A stretch of DNA of 64,000 nucleotides from Methanosphaera sp. (lineage in GTDB: Archaea > Methanobacteriota > Methanobacteria > Methanobacteriales > Methanobacteriaceae): contig NZ_JALEKL010000009.1 in NCBI RefSeq assembly GCF_022768985.1, forward strand, positions 1-64,000, written 5' to 3'. Shown piece by piece: positions 55,344-64,000 of the stretch. The notes under the pieces were generated by a model. That model saw nothing but the letters and a program-made list of their open reading frames with translations, made no database searches and was not told the DNA's origin. Position 1 is the stretch's first letter. Each line of letters starts with the position of its first letter. Made by a program: the position numbers and the translations under genes.

Positions 55344-56330
55344 ATGGGAGTGAAGTTTAAAGACATAACTAATCCTGATACAATAGAAATGCGAGAACTA
55401 GATGGTAAAATATTAACAGTAGATGCATCAAATCTAATCTATAAATTTCTCACAACAATGAGACAAGGTGATGGATCACCACTAAGAGATTTGAATGGAA
55501 ACATAACATCACATCTTAATGGAATAATGTTTCAAACATCAACACTAATTGACTTAAATATTAAACCAATCTATGTATTTGATGGAAAAGCCCCAATACT
55601 AAAGAAGAAAACACAACAAGAAAGAATTGAAGTTAAAAAAGAATCAGAGGCAAAGTATCTCAAGGCAAAAGAAGTTGGAGATACAGAAAAAGCAAGAAAA
55701 TATGCAGCACGTACAGCACAACTAACACATGAAATTCTTGAATCATCAAAGAAACTTCTTGAACTTATGGGAGTACCATATGTTGAGTCAATAACAGAAG
55801 GAGAAGCACAAGCAGCATACATGGCAAAAAGATCAGATGCATGGGCAGTAGTATCACAAGACTATGACTGTTTACTCTTTGGTGCACCACGTGTTATTCG
55901 AAACTTCCGCTTAACTAAAAGTAACTATGAAATGGAAATTATTTCACTACAAAAAACACTTGATGAACTTAAATTAACACAACAAGAACTTGTAGATGCA
56001 GCAATACTTGTAGGTACAGACTTCAATGAAGGATGTTATGGAGTAGGAGCTAAAACTGCAATAAAACTTATTCATGAGTATAAAAATGTTGAAAATGTAT
56101 TGAAAAATACAAAATATAGTATGGATGATAGTAATGTTGATGAAATTCGTGAAATATTCCTAAATCCACAAATTCAAGAATACTATGATACAACATTTAA
56201 AAAGCCTAAAAAAGATGAACTTATGGATTTCCTATGTGGAGATCATGACTTTGATGAGGTACGTACAGAACATGCAATTGCAAAAATCCAAAATAAGTGT
56301 GCTCAGACAAATCTAGAACAATGGTTCTAG
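55344..56330 (+). CDS. fen1: Flap endonuclease 1
   Basis: Removes 5' flaps in replication and repair. The 328-aa protein has N- and I-domain motifs (DASNLIYKFLTTMRQ, YVFDGKAP, EAQAAYMAKR, SQDYDCLLFGAPR, LVGTDFNEG) and ends in QTNLEQWF, a PCNA-interacting PIP box (Q-x-x-L-x-x-W-F). AGGGGAGCTTATC precedes the ATG. Complete. Confidence 0.95.
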   Translation: MGVKFKDITNPDTIEMRELDGKILTVDASNLIYKFLTTMRQGDGSPLRDLNGNITSHLNGIMFQTSTLIDLNIKPIYVFDGKAPILKKKTQQERIEVKKESEAKYLKAKEVGDTEKARKYAARTAQLTHEILESSKKLLELMGVPYVESITEGEAQAAYMAKRSDAWAVVSQDYDCLLFGAPRVIRNFRLTKSNYEMEIISLQKTLDELKLTQQELVDAAILVGTDFNEGCYGVGAKTAIKLIHEYKNVENVLKNTKYSMDDSNVDEIREIFLNPQIQEYYDTTFKKPKKDELMDFLCGDHDFDEVRTEHAIAKIQNKCAQTNLEQWF

Positions 56331-56484
56331 AACACTCTCTCCCTTTTTTTACTATTTTTACTAACTACTATTTTTTAGAAATTATTACAACTATTTTTTT
56401 TATTTTTTTGAATTTAAATTTAAAAAAAAGAAAAAGAAAATAATATGGGGTGGTGATAGAATTATCTGTACTTAATTTATCGTC

Positions 56485-57738
56485 TTATGTTCCTACATCC
56501 CAACTATTCATGTATACTTTCTGATCATCTGATAATTCATCAATTTCAACATTCATAGTTTGAAGTTTTAATCTTGCAATTTCCATATCTGTTGAATCTG
56601 CTGTTTTATATACACCAGGTTCCATGTCTTCTTCAACTAAGCGTCTTGCAGATAATGCTTGCATAGCAAAACTAAGATCCATAATTTCAGCTGGATGTCC
56701 TTGTCCATGTTCTCCTGCAAGATTTACAAGTCTTCCACCAGCAAGGAGGTAGATTTCACGTCCATCTTCCATTGTGAATGCTTCAATATCAGGTTTAAGT
56801 TGTTCACGTGCTACACATTGTGCTGCAAGATCGTTTTCATTAACTTCTACATTGAAGTGTCCACTGTTTGCAAGCATACATCCATCTTTTACGTATTTAA
56901 AGTCGTCACCTGAGATGATGTCTTTGTTTCCTGTTGCTGTAATTACAAGATCTGCTTCTTTAAGTGCATTTTGTACTGTCATTACACGGTATCCATCCAT
57001 TTTAGCTTCAAGTGCTCTTATTGGATCTACTTCTGTTACAATAACATTTGCACCAAGACCGTCTGCACGCATTGCAATTCCACGTCCACACCATCCATAT
57101 CCACATACTACTACTGTTTGTCCAGCAATAACTGTGTTTGTTGTTCCCATGATTGAATCAAATGTGGATTGTCCTGTACCATATCTGTTATCAAATAAGT
57201 ATTTCATGTATGAATCATTTACAGCCATTACAGGCATTTTAAGAGCGTTGTCATTGAACATTGCTTTTAATCTGTGAATACCTGTGGTTGTTTCTTCACA
57301 TCCACCTCTTAGTTTTTCAAGAAGTTCTGGTCTTTCTTTATGAATTAAAAATATTAAATCTGCACCATCATCAATAACTATGTCTGGTTCATAGTCTAAT
57401 ACTTTATTTAGTTGTTCATAATATTCTTCATTTGTTTCACCAGTCCAACCATACATGTTAAGACCCATTTTTGCTCCTGCTGCTGTTGCATCATCTTGTG
57501 TTGATAGAGGATTACATCCTGTCATTACAACTTCAGCTCCTCCTGCTTGGAGTGTTAAACCGAGGTTTATTGTTTTAGGTTCAAGGTGAAGACATGATCC
57601 TATTGTAATTCCTTCAAATGGTTTTTCTTCCATGAATTGTTTTTTGATTGTTTCAAGTACAGGCATGTGTTTTTGTACCCATTTAATCTTTTTTTCTCCT
57701 TGTGGAGCTAAGTTAATATCTTTAATATCATATGCCAT
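56485..57738 (-). CDS. ahcY: Adenosylhomocysteinase / S-inosylhomocysteine hydrolase
   Basis: Hydrolyses the by-product of SAM-dependent methylation. In methanogens the homologue was shown to use S-inosylhomocysteine after deamination. The 417-aa protein has LEPKTINLGLTLQAGGAE, VVCGYGWCGRGIAMRADGLGA-type NAD binding and NSGHFNVEVN, and ends in ...YMNSWDVGT. The usual C-terminal KPxHYRY tail of bacterial and eukaryotic enzymes is absent, as in other archaeal members. Substrate not decided by sequence. Confidence 0.92.
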   Translation of the reverse strand: MAYDIKDINLAPQGEKKIKWVQKHMPVLETIKKQFMEEKPFEGITIGSCLHLEPKTINLGLTLQAGGAEVVMTGCNPLSTQDDATAAGAKMGLNMYGWTGETNEEYYEQLNKVLDYEPDIVIDDGADLIFLIHKERPELLEKLRGGCEETTTGIHRLKAMFNDNALKMPVMAVNDSYMKYLFDNRYGTGQSTFDSIMGTTNTVIAGQTVVVCGYGWCGRGIAMRADGLGANVIVTEVDPIRALEAKMDGYRVMTVQNALKEADLVITATGNKDIISGDDFKYVKDGCMLANSGHFNVEVNENDLAAQCVAREQLKPDIEAFTMEDGREIYLLAGGRLVNLAGEHGQGHPAEIMDLSFAMQALSARRLVEEDMEPGVYKTADSTDMEIARLKLQTMNVEIDELSDDQKVYMNSWDVGT

Positions 57739-58019
57739 ATTTATTACCTTTATAATTTTTTTATAATTTTATATTAAATTGTATATAATGTATAGTTTTT
57801 ATTTTTTAGGGATATTATGGGCATTTTATTAAATAAATTATGTTCATATTTCAAAAAAAGTAGAGTTTTAATAATTTTCAATAAAAATAGAATTAATTTT
57901 TTTTTGTAGGTGATTGATTGAATAGGAAGATGTGCTAAAAATAATAACACATACTTCACAATCCAATACTAGTTTAATTTGATTTATGTTTTCATTTAAT
58001 AGTCTTATGTTTTTTTTAC
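57739..58019. other. Spacer between CDC48 and ahcY
   Basis: 281 bp, AT-rich, on the 5' side of ahcY (minus strand). No gene recognised; short ORFs such as 57774-57959 show no sign of being real. The ahcY promoter should be here. Confidence 0.35.
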
Positions 58020-60206
58020 TTAGTTGTATGATACTGATGATTCTTCTTCATGTTTTGGTTTTACTTTCTCCATTGCTTTTTTAAATGCATCGTTTGTTAC
58101 AACTTCTGAGTCAAAGTTTTCTCTTAATGTTAACATTACAGCTTCACGACATACAGCTTCAATGTCTGCTCCTACAAATCCATCTGTATCTTGTGCTAGT
58201 TGTTTTATGTCTACATCATCTGCTATTGGCATGTCTTTTGTATGTACTTTAAATATTGATTCTCTTGATTTTTCATCAGGTAGTGCTACTTCAACGTGTC
58301 TGTCAAATCTTCCTGGTCTTAGTAGTGCAGGGTCTATTATGTCTTCACGGTTTGTTGCTGCTATTACTGATATGTCATGTAATTCTTCCATTCCATCCAT
58401 TTCTGTTAGGAGTTGGTTTACTACTCTTTGTGTTACTCCATTGTCTGCTCCACTTCCTCTTGCTGATGCAATTGAGTCGATTTCATCGAAGAATATTACT
58501 GTTGGTGCTGTTTGTCTTGCTTTTCTGAATACTTCTCTGATTCCTTTTTCTGAATCTCCTACCCATTTAGATAGTAGTTCTGGTCCTTTTACTGATATGA
58601 AGTTTGCATTACTTTCATTTGCTACTGCTTTTGCAAGGAGGGTTTTTCCTGTTCCTGGTACTCCTGTTAGTAGTACACCTTTTGGTGGTGTAATTCCGAA
58701 GTGTTTGAATTTATTAGGATTTTTTAGTGGCCATTCTATTGCTTCTTGAAGTTCTTGTTTTGCATCCTCAAGTCCTCCTACATCATCCCATGTTACGTTT
58801 GGTACTTGTACCATTACTTCTCTGAGTGCTGATGGTTGGATGTCTTTTAGTGCATCTTTGAAGTCTGCATTTTTAAGTACCATTTGTTTTAGTACTTCTT
58901 CTGGTACTTCCTGGTCTGTCTGTATATCTGGTAGTACACGTCTTAGTACACGCATTGCTGCTTCTTTACAGAGTGCTTCAAGGTCTGCTCCTACAAATCC
59001 ATGTGTTACTTCAACTAGGTCATCAAGATTTACTTCATCATCTAGTGGCATGTTTCTTGTGTGTACTTCAAGTATTTCTTTTCGTCCATTTGCATCTGGT
59101 ACTCCGATTTCTATTTCACGGTCAAATCTTCCAGGTCGTCTTAGTGCTTCATCTATTGCATCAGGGCGGTTTGTTGCTCCTATTACTACTACTTCTCCTC
59201 TGCTTTTTAGTCCATCCATGAGTGTTAGTAGTTGTGCAACTATTCTTCTTTCTACATCTCCTGTTACATCTTCACGTTTTGGTGCTATTGCATCTAGTTC
59301 ATCTATGAAGATTATTGCTGGGCTGTTTTCTTCTGCTTCTTCAAAGAATTCTCTTAGTTGTTCTTCTGATCCTCCCACGTATTTACTCATGATTTCAGGA
59401 CCATTTATTACGATGAAGTGTGCATTTGTTTCATTTGCCACAGCTTTTGCAAGGAGTGTTTTACCTGTTCCAGGTGGTCCATGGAGTAGTACTCCTTTTG
59501 GTGCTGATATTCCTAGTTGTTTGAATAGTTCTGGTCTTTTGAGTGGTATTTCTACCATTTCTCTGATTTTTTTTACTTCATTTTGTAGTCCACCAATATC
59601 TTCATATGATACATCAATTAGGTTTTCTACTCCTTCAAATTTTGATGGATCTACTGGTTTTGTTTCCATTTCTATTTCTGTTGCTGGTGTTATTTTTACA
59701 GCACCTAGTGGTTTTGTATTTACTACTGCGAGTTTTATTTCACCTATTGATGGTGTTGGCATCATATCTCCAAAGATGTCATCAAACATTGTTGATGGTC
59801 TTGGTTGTTGTTTTCTTATTCCTGTTACTATGATGTCACCTTTGTTTACTACACGGTCTGCAAATACGTTTGTTAGATCTCCACGTATTGCAATTTCCTG
59901 ATCTACTGGTGCGAGTGTTACTTTTTTTGCAGCTTTAATTTGTGGGATTCTTACTGTTACTTCTTCCCCTATTGAGGTTCCTGCATTTTTTCGTATGTAG
60001 CTGTCTATTCTTATGATTCCTAGTGTTATATCTGATTTGGATGCAATTACTGTTGCTGTTGTTATTTTGTTTCCTTCTATTTCTATTTTATCTCCATCTT
60101 TCAGATTTAACTCTGACATACATTGAGGGTCAAGTCTTGCTACAGATCTTCCAATATCTGCTTGGGAGAAGGCTTCGGCTACTTTTAATTTTAATTCATT
60201 TTCCAT
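58020..60206 (-). CDS. CDC48/VAT-type AAA+ ATPase
   Basis: Unfolds ubiquitin-like-tagged or damaged proteins for degradation, often with the proteasome. The 728-aa protein has the VAT N-domain (to about 180), D1 with Walker [16 protein letters not shown] and Walker [17 protein letters not shown], and D2 with [15 protein letters not shown] and [15 protein letters not shown]. Arginine-finger region [20 protein letters not shown] is present. Two conserved pore/SRH regions intact. Complete; C-terminus ends SVSYN without a clear HbYX motif. Confidence 0.96.
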   Translation of the reverse strand: MENELKLKVAEAFSQADIGRSVARLDPQCMSELNLKDGDKIEIEGNKITTATVIASKSDITLGIIRIDSYIRKNAGTSIGEEVTVRIPQIKAAKKVTLAPVDQEIAIRGDLTNVFADRVVNKGDIIVTGIRKQQPRPSTMFDDIFGDMMPTPSIGEIKLAVVNTKPLGAVKITPATEIEMETKPVDPSKFEGVENLIDVSYEDIGGLQNEVKKIREMVEIPLKRPELFKQLGISAPKGVLLHGPPGTGKTLLAKAVANETNAHFIVINGPEIMSKYVGGSEEQLREFFEEAEENSPAIIFIDELDAIAPKREDVTGDVERRIVAQLLTLMDGLKSRGEVVVIGATNRPDAIDEALRRPGRFDREIEIGVPDANGRKEILEVHTRNMPLDDEVNLDDLVEVTHGFVGADLEALCKEAAMRVLRRVLPDIQTDQEVPEEVLKQMVLKNADFKDALKDIQPSALREVMVQVPNVTWDDVGGLEDAKQELQEAIEWPLKNPNKFKHFGITPPKGVLLTGVPGTGKTLLAKAVANESNANFISVKGPELLSKWVGDSEKGIREVFRKARQTAPTVIFFDEIDSIASARGSGADNGVTQRVVNQLLTEMDGMEELHDISVIAATNREDIIDPALLRPGRFDRHVEVALPDEKSRESIFKVHTKDMPIADDVDIKQLAQDTDGFVGADIEAVCREAVMLTLRENFDSEVVTNDAFKKAMEKVKPKHEEESSVSYN

Positions 60207-60450
60207 CCTTATCTCTCCATTAATTTTTTTTATAATAATTTTATGATTGTTTTAATAAATATATTCTTTTAGTTACCTTTTGTAATAATAAGTTTATATG
60301 AAAGTTATATTTATACTTAATGGTTATTTCAAAATAAATTTAAAAAAAACTAGAAAATAAAATAAAACATAATTAACTAATAAAAAGAAAATAAAACAAA
60401 AATAAGACTTTAAAAAAAATAAAAAATATAAAAAAAAGAATTAAAAGAAA

Positions 60451-61782
60451 TTATCTAATTTCAAAGCCTAAAGCTTTAAGATAATCCTCAACTACTATAC
60501 GTCCATCAGGACTAAATACATGATATGAAAATGTAAAACTCATAAAGCCATCTTTAATCTGTTTTCCATCATAAACATCGATGAGTTCAACATCAAATGC
60601 AGGACCAATCTTTGAAATCATATCAACAAACACATCACCCTCACATTCTTTTGGAAGAAGTAGTGAAACATCATATCTATGAAGTGGCATGTTCTCCTTT
60701 TTCCATGTGAAAATCTCATCATCAGATAATATATTAACATTTGAAATTTTAAGATTAACAGTTTTACCTTTAAGATTTACTAATTGCACATTATCACTAT
60801 CAGCCTTTATAACTTCACCAATGTGAATATTACCTGAGTATTGATGTTTAAGTCCTATCTCTTTTCCTATAGAATTTTTAATAAATTTCACATCTTCTGT
60901 AAGTATACTAATTGCCTTATCAGATCGTCCAAGTGCTTCTTCAAACTCATCAAGATAACGTGCTGATTTTATCATATTTTCAACAAATTCATCCTCATTT
61001 GAATCAAGCACAAGATCTGCAAGATATCTCATCTCACCAATTAATACTTCACGTGAATGTGCTGTTTGATTGTTTGACTTTTGTATTGAATAGTAAAGAT
61101 ATGGGTTTTGTGATACAATACGACTTATCATATCAAGCATCAGGCTATATACAGGACTTGCAAAATCTCTTGACTTTTTAACACTCACACCTAATTTACG
61201 TATAGTTGATGCTATTGAAATGTAGGAAAAGTGTGTAAGTCCCTGTACAACACTCATTGTTTTATCATGTTCTTCTGGTGTTGATACAACAATTTTTGCA
61301 CTTTTTTCTTTAAGATATGAATATACCCTACTATACCACATGTTACATCGATCTTCAATTGGTGTAAGTATTACTACCTGTCCATCAAGTGATGATATAC
61401 GTGGTCCAAACATTGGGTGTGTTGGTAGTATTTCAACACCATCTGGTGCATATTTTGATAGTGCATCTGATGGCTGCATTTTAACAGATGTTACATCAAT
61501 AAGTAGTGATCCAGGCTTTGCATATCCTGCTGTATCTGCTATTGTATCTACCATGTATTCAATTGGTACACTGTATATTACAATATCAGAGTTTTCTATA
61601 GCTTCGATATTGTCATCTGTGTAGTTTACTTTTAGTTTCTTTGCAACTTTCATTCCTGAGACTTTATTACGACTTGTAATTGTTACATCAAAGTTGTCAT
61701 ATCTGAGTTGTTCGGCAATCCATTTACCAAGACCTCTTGTTCCTCCTATAACACTAATTTTAATATCTTCATTACAAGTCAT
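60451..61782 (-). CDS. tyrA: Prephenate dehydrogenase with C-terminal FDX-ACB-like domain
   Basis: Oxidises prephenate toward tyrosine. The 443-aa protein has an NAD-binding ISVIGGTRGLGKWIAEQLR opening, LLIDVTSVKMQPSDALS, LPTHPMFGP and a helical dehydrogenase domain to about 270. The last 75 residues (from MPLHRYDVSLLLP) resemble the ferredoxin-fold anticodon-binding domain of PheT: VELIDVYDGKQIKDGFMSF and VFSPDGRIVVEDYL. A linker beta domain (about 300-365) lies between. A Phe-tRNA synthetase-type domain on an aromatic-biosynthesis enzyme suggests tyrosine or phenylalanine sensing. Confidence 0.87.
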   Translation of the reverse strand: MTCNEDIKISVIGGTRGLGKWIAEQLRYDNFDVTITSRNKVSGMKVAKKLKVNYTDDNIEAIENSDIVIYSVPIEYMVDTIADTAGYAKPGSLLIDVTSVKMQPSDALSKYAPDGVEILPTHPMFGPRISSLDGQVVILTPIEDRCNMWYSRVYSYLKEKSAKIVVSTPEEHDKTMSVVQGLTHFSYISIASTIRKLGVSVKKSRDFASPVYSLMLDMISRIVSQNPYLYYSIQKSNNQTAHSREVLIGEMRYLADLVLDSNEDEFVENMIKSARYLDEFEEALGRSDKAISILTEDVKFIKNSIGKEIGLKHQYSGNIHIGEVIKADSDNVQLVNLKGKTVNLKISNVNILSDDEIFTWKKENMPLHRYDVSLLLPKECEGDVFVDMISKIGPAFDVELIDVYDGKQIKDGFMSFTFSYHVFSPDGRIVVEDYLKALGFEIR

Positions 61783-61902
61783 AATTTAATCTCCTTCAAC
61801 CTTTTTTTTAATATCCATATACATGTAGCTTTTTTTGTGTATTTTGGATATCTTCTCTAAAAAAAATCTTTAATGAATATAATTTTCTTGTTTTTAGTAT
61901 TA

Positions 61903-62229
61903 TTATATTTCTATTTTAGTTGCCTTGTTTTTTCCATAGAATTCACTTACCACCTTTAGTAGTTCTGCTATTTTTGGATTTCCTATTAGTTCTATAAATG
62001 CTTCATATTCATTTAAGTTTTTAAGATATACTCCACGTTTTTTTAGTGGTTGTCCATTTACTGATGGATTTAGTTCAACAAATACTGTCTGGTAGTTTTT
62101 CTGTTCTGGAGTTTTTACTAGAAATACTCCCTCTACTGATGTTGGAATTCTCTCCCATGGCATTGTTTGTTCAACTGTTTTTACTAATATCTTTTTTTGT
62201 TCTTGATCCATAATGTCTGAATTTTTCAC
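61903..62229 (-). CDS. Conserved hypothetical protein
   Basis: A 108-aa protein, start at 62229 or at the in-frame ATG 62211. WERIPTSVEGVFLVKTPEQ and FVELNPSVNGQPLKKRGVYL suggest a small alpha/beta fold. No cysteine, signal peptide or known motif. It follows no obvious partner; the next gene, on the opposite strand, is the restriction-modification gene. I do not recognise the family. Confidence 0.6.
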   Translation of the reverse strand: MKNSDIMDQEQKKILVKTVEQTMPWERIPTSVEGVFLVKTPEQKNYQTVFVELNPSVNGQPLKKRGVYLKNLNEYEAFIELIGNPKIAELLKVVSEFYGKNKATKIEI

Positions 62230-62377
62230 CTTTAATTAGTTTTGTAATATTATATTTTATTATTACTACTATAAAAAGTATTACTATTTAATAGTAAAAG
62301 TATTACTTATTGGGGGAGATAATATATCATGTGAAAATCAAAAATAATAATAACAATAATAAAGTAAGTGAATGTGC

Positions 62378-64000
62378 ATGAATGAATATATTGAAAATAA
62401 TCTTTTTGACTTAAAACTGATGGATCAATACATAGAAAAGTATGAAGATAATCTTGAAATTACAGATACAATAAATGAAGCAGTAAATAAATGGATATCA
62501 ATGCTAAATTCCAAAGAACTAGAATCAGAACTAAAACACCACAAAGACTTCCACCATATCATACTTGAAGAAATATTAGGATATCCATATGACAGTTACA
62601 AATGTGAAGAAAACATAGGAAACAACAAACGCCCTGATGTAATACTATACGATAATAAAAAGCCATATGTTGCATGTGAACTTAAATCAACAACAACAAG
62701 ATTTAATAAAAAAGAAGGAATGAATGCAATAGATCAAGTAACACTATATGCAAGTAAAAAAGAAGAAACAAAATGGGCAATAGTATCAAACTATGAAGAA
62801 ATAAGACTTTTTAATCCAGCATACAATGAAAAATATATCTCATTTAAATTTGAAGAACTAACAGATACAACAATCCTAAAAAAATTTCTACTAGTTTTCA
62901 GTAAATTTAGTCTAATTGATGAAAAAATACCAATCAAACTACTTGATGAAACTAAGATAATTCAAAGACAATTTGAAGATAACTTCTATGAACTATTCTG
63001 TGAAACACGTCTAATGTTAATTGAAGAAATAAAACATCAAAATGATTCATTTTCAAATGATGAAATAATAAACTATGCACAACTTATTTTAAATAGATAT
63101 CTCTTCATATGCTTTGCAGAAGCCCTATCAATAATCCCTCGAGTAACAAAAGACACAATTACCACACCAATTATTAATGAAAATCTATCTGAAGATACTA
63201 TATGGCAGAGATTAAATGAATTATTTAAATTCATATACAAAGGTAATTCAAAAAAACAAATTTTAAGTTTTGAAGGTGATCTTTTTAAAGATGACCTATA
63301 TAATAAATTTAAAATTTGTGATTTTATTAAAGATCCAGAAGTATTCTTCAAAGGCTGTTATAGAAAATACAAATTCAATGATAAAGATGTTGAAATTGAA
63401 AAGATTCTATCAATTTATGATGATGATGAAACATATGATCCAATAAATCCTATCTTTAGAAATTTACTTCTAATATCATCATTTGATTTTAGTACAGAAC
63501 TTGATGTGAATATATTAGGGCATATATTTGAAAACAGTATTGGAACTCTTGATGATATTTTTGATGAAACTCAAGATGAAAATGAGGAAGAAGATGGGAA
63601 TGTAACTCAAAGACAGAAAAATGGAATATTTTACACACCTGAATATGTAACTAATTATATGTGTAAAAACACTATTATATCCTATTTAAGTAAAACATCA
63701 GAAGCATTAAGTATTGCAGATTTAATTCAAGAATACCAAGATGATGATGAATTAGACATACTTGATGAAAAACTTAAAAATATTAAAATACTAGATCCTG
63801 CATGTGGAAGTGGAGCATTCCTAAATAAAGCAGTAGATATTCTTCTTGATATTCATCAAAGTATTCATGATTCTAAAAATTATTCAAAATCTAATCTTGA
63901 TAAATGGATAGATAGTATTGAAACAAGAAAAAACATACTTCAAAATAATATATATGGTGTAGATCTTAGTGAAAACTCAGTAGAACTTACTAAATTATCA
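62378..64000 (+). CDS. Type IIG-like restriction-modification protein (partial, runs off the edge)
   Basis: Starting at the ATG 62378, the frame is open to the window end (541 codons). The N-terminal domain has a PD-(D/E)xK nuclease motif: P86-D87 in RPDVILYD and E101-L-K103 in VACELKS. The methyltransferase domain begins with GIFYTPEYVTNYMC and motif I, D473 in DPACGSGAFL. IYGVDLSENSVELTKLS closes the visible part. This order (nuclease, helical linker, N6-adenine methyltransferase) fits single-chain type IIG enzymes. The target-recognition part and the stop lie outside the window. Confidence 0.82.
   Translation, partial: MNEYIENNLFDLKLMDQYIEKYEDNLEITDTINEAVNKWISMLNSKELESELKHHKDFHHIILEEILGYPYDSYKCEENIGNNKRPDVILYDNKKPYVACELKSTTTRFNKKEGMNAIDQVTLYASKKEETKWAIVSNYEEIRLFNPAYNEKYISFKFEELTDTTILKKFLLVFSKFSLIDEKIPIKLLDETKIIQRQFEDNFYELFCETRLMLIEEIKHQNDSFSNDEIINYAQLILNRYLFICFAEALSIIPRVTKDTITTPIINENLSEDTIWQRLNELFKFIYKGNSKKQILSFEGDLFKDDLYNKFKICDFIKDPEVFFKGCYRKYKFNDKDVEIEKILSIYDDDETYDPINPIFRNLLLISSFDFSTELDVNILGHIFENSIGTLDDIFDETQDENEEEDGNVTQRQKNGIFYTPEYVTNYMCKNTIISYLSKTSEALSIADLIQEYQDDDELDILDEKLKNIKILDPACGSGAFLNKAVDILLDIHQSIHDSKNYSKSNLDKWIDSIETRKNILQNNIYGVDLSENSVELTKLS

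Noticed and set aside
57774-57959. A 61-codon minus-strand ORF between CDC48 and ahcY
   Set aside because: Low-complexity Leu/Ile/Lys translation in AT-rich DNA, with no ribosome binding site and no recognisable feature.
58840-59901. A long plus-strand open frame (353 codons) opposite CDC48
   Set aside because: It lies wholly antisense to the well-conserved D1/D2 domains; its serine-rich translation is what the complement of T/G-rich codons gives, and it shows no motif.

Overview
The window looks like a chromosomal stretch of a Methanobacteriales archaeon, most likely a Methanosphaera (the M. stadtmanae group). It has very low G+C, archaeal TATA/BRE promoters and GGAGGTGAT-type ribosome binding sites. 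It also carries methanogenesis marker genes, archaeal Trm5, Nob1, FEN1, CDC48/VAT and glycyl-tRNA synthetase, a MraY-like gene of the pseudomurein type, and large Ig-repeat surface proteins ending in a pseudomurein-endoisopeptidase-like domain. The species is inferred from gene content and composition; no search was run.

Layout. Positions 1-29 are the 5' end of a 16S rRNA gene on the minus strand, with its leader and promoter up to about 345. Trm5 follows (622-1644). From 1686 to about 10135 nearly everything is on the minus strand: mtnA, nifB and six methanogenesis-marker genes (mmp17, mmp15, two mmp5-type genes, mmp6, mmp3), with mmp2 upstream. Several of these encode subunits of the ATP-driven activation complex of methyl-coenzyme M reductase (MCR), and nifB makes the carbide-containing Fe-S cluster precursor that complex is reported to carry. 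From 10259 to 15147 lie a DUF2117-type gene, nob1, two PRC-barrel genes around pyrE, and a metallo-beta-lactamase-fold hydrolase. From 15440 to 18955 are two paralogous secreted transglutaminase-fold proteins, both apparently starting at ATT.

From 19146 to 25364 lie phenylacetate-CoA ligase plus an ACT protein, indolepyruvate oxidoreductase (iorBA) and thiol:fumarate reductase subunit B. From 26012 to 29885 is an information-processing cluster (TrmJ-like methyltransferase, dcd, glyS, TatD-like). From 30046 to 37188 come sepF with a DUF1611 partner, a SIS-domain protein, three zinc-ribbon membrane proteins, SWIM, zinc-ribbon and ferredoxin small proteins, and geranylgeranyl reductase. From 37295 to 39333 are a short ArcS-like protein, a MIP18-family protein, two identical tRNA-Ile genes and hypC.

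From 41208 to 48521 is a trpY regulator divergent from a trpEGCFBAD operon, the order I recall for Methanothermobacter. Here trpE is split by a -1 frameshift located exactly on an A-AAA-AAC heptamer. From 48687 to 62229 are a dihydrolipoamide-dehydrogenase-like enzyme, cell-envelope genes (MraY-like, acyltransferase, galE, GT2), a secreted nuclease, fen1, ahcY, CDC48/VAT, and a prephenate dehydrogenase with a C-terminal PheT-like (FDX-ACB) domain. The window ends inside a type IIG-like restriction-modification gene (62378 onward).

Points most worth a second look: the two genes with GGAGG...TAATT (ATT) starts; mmp2, which has no ATG/GTG/TTG start that keeps its conserved N-terminus; the slippery-site frameshift in trpE; the nifB-mmp cluster; and the trpY-trpE intergenic palindromes with a 20-bp tandem repeat.
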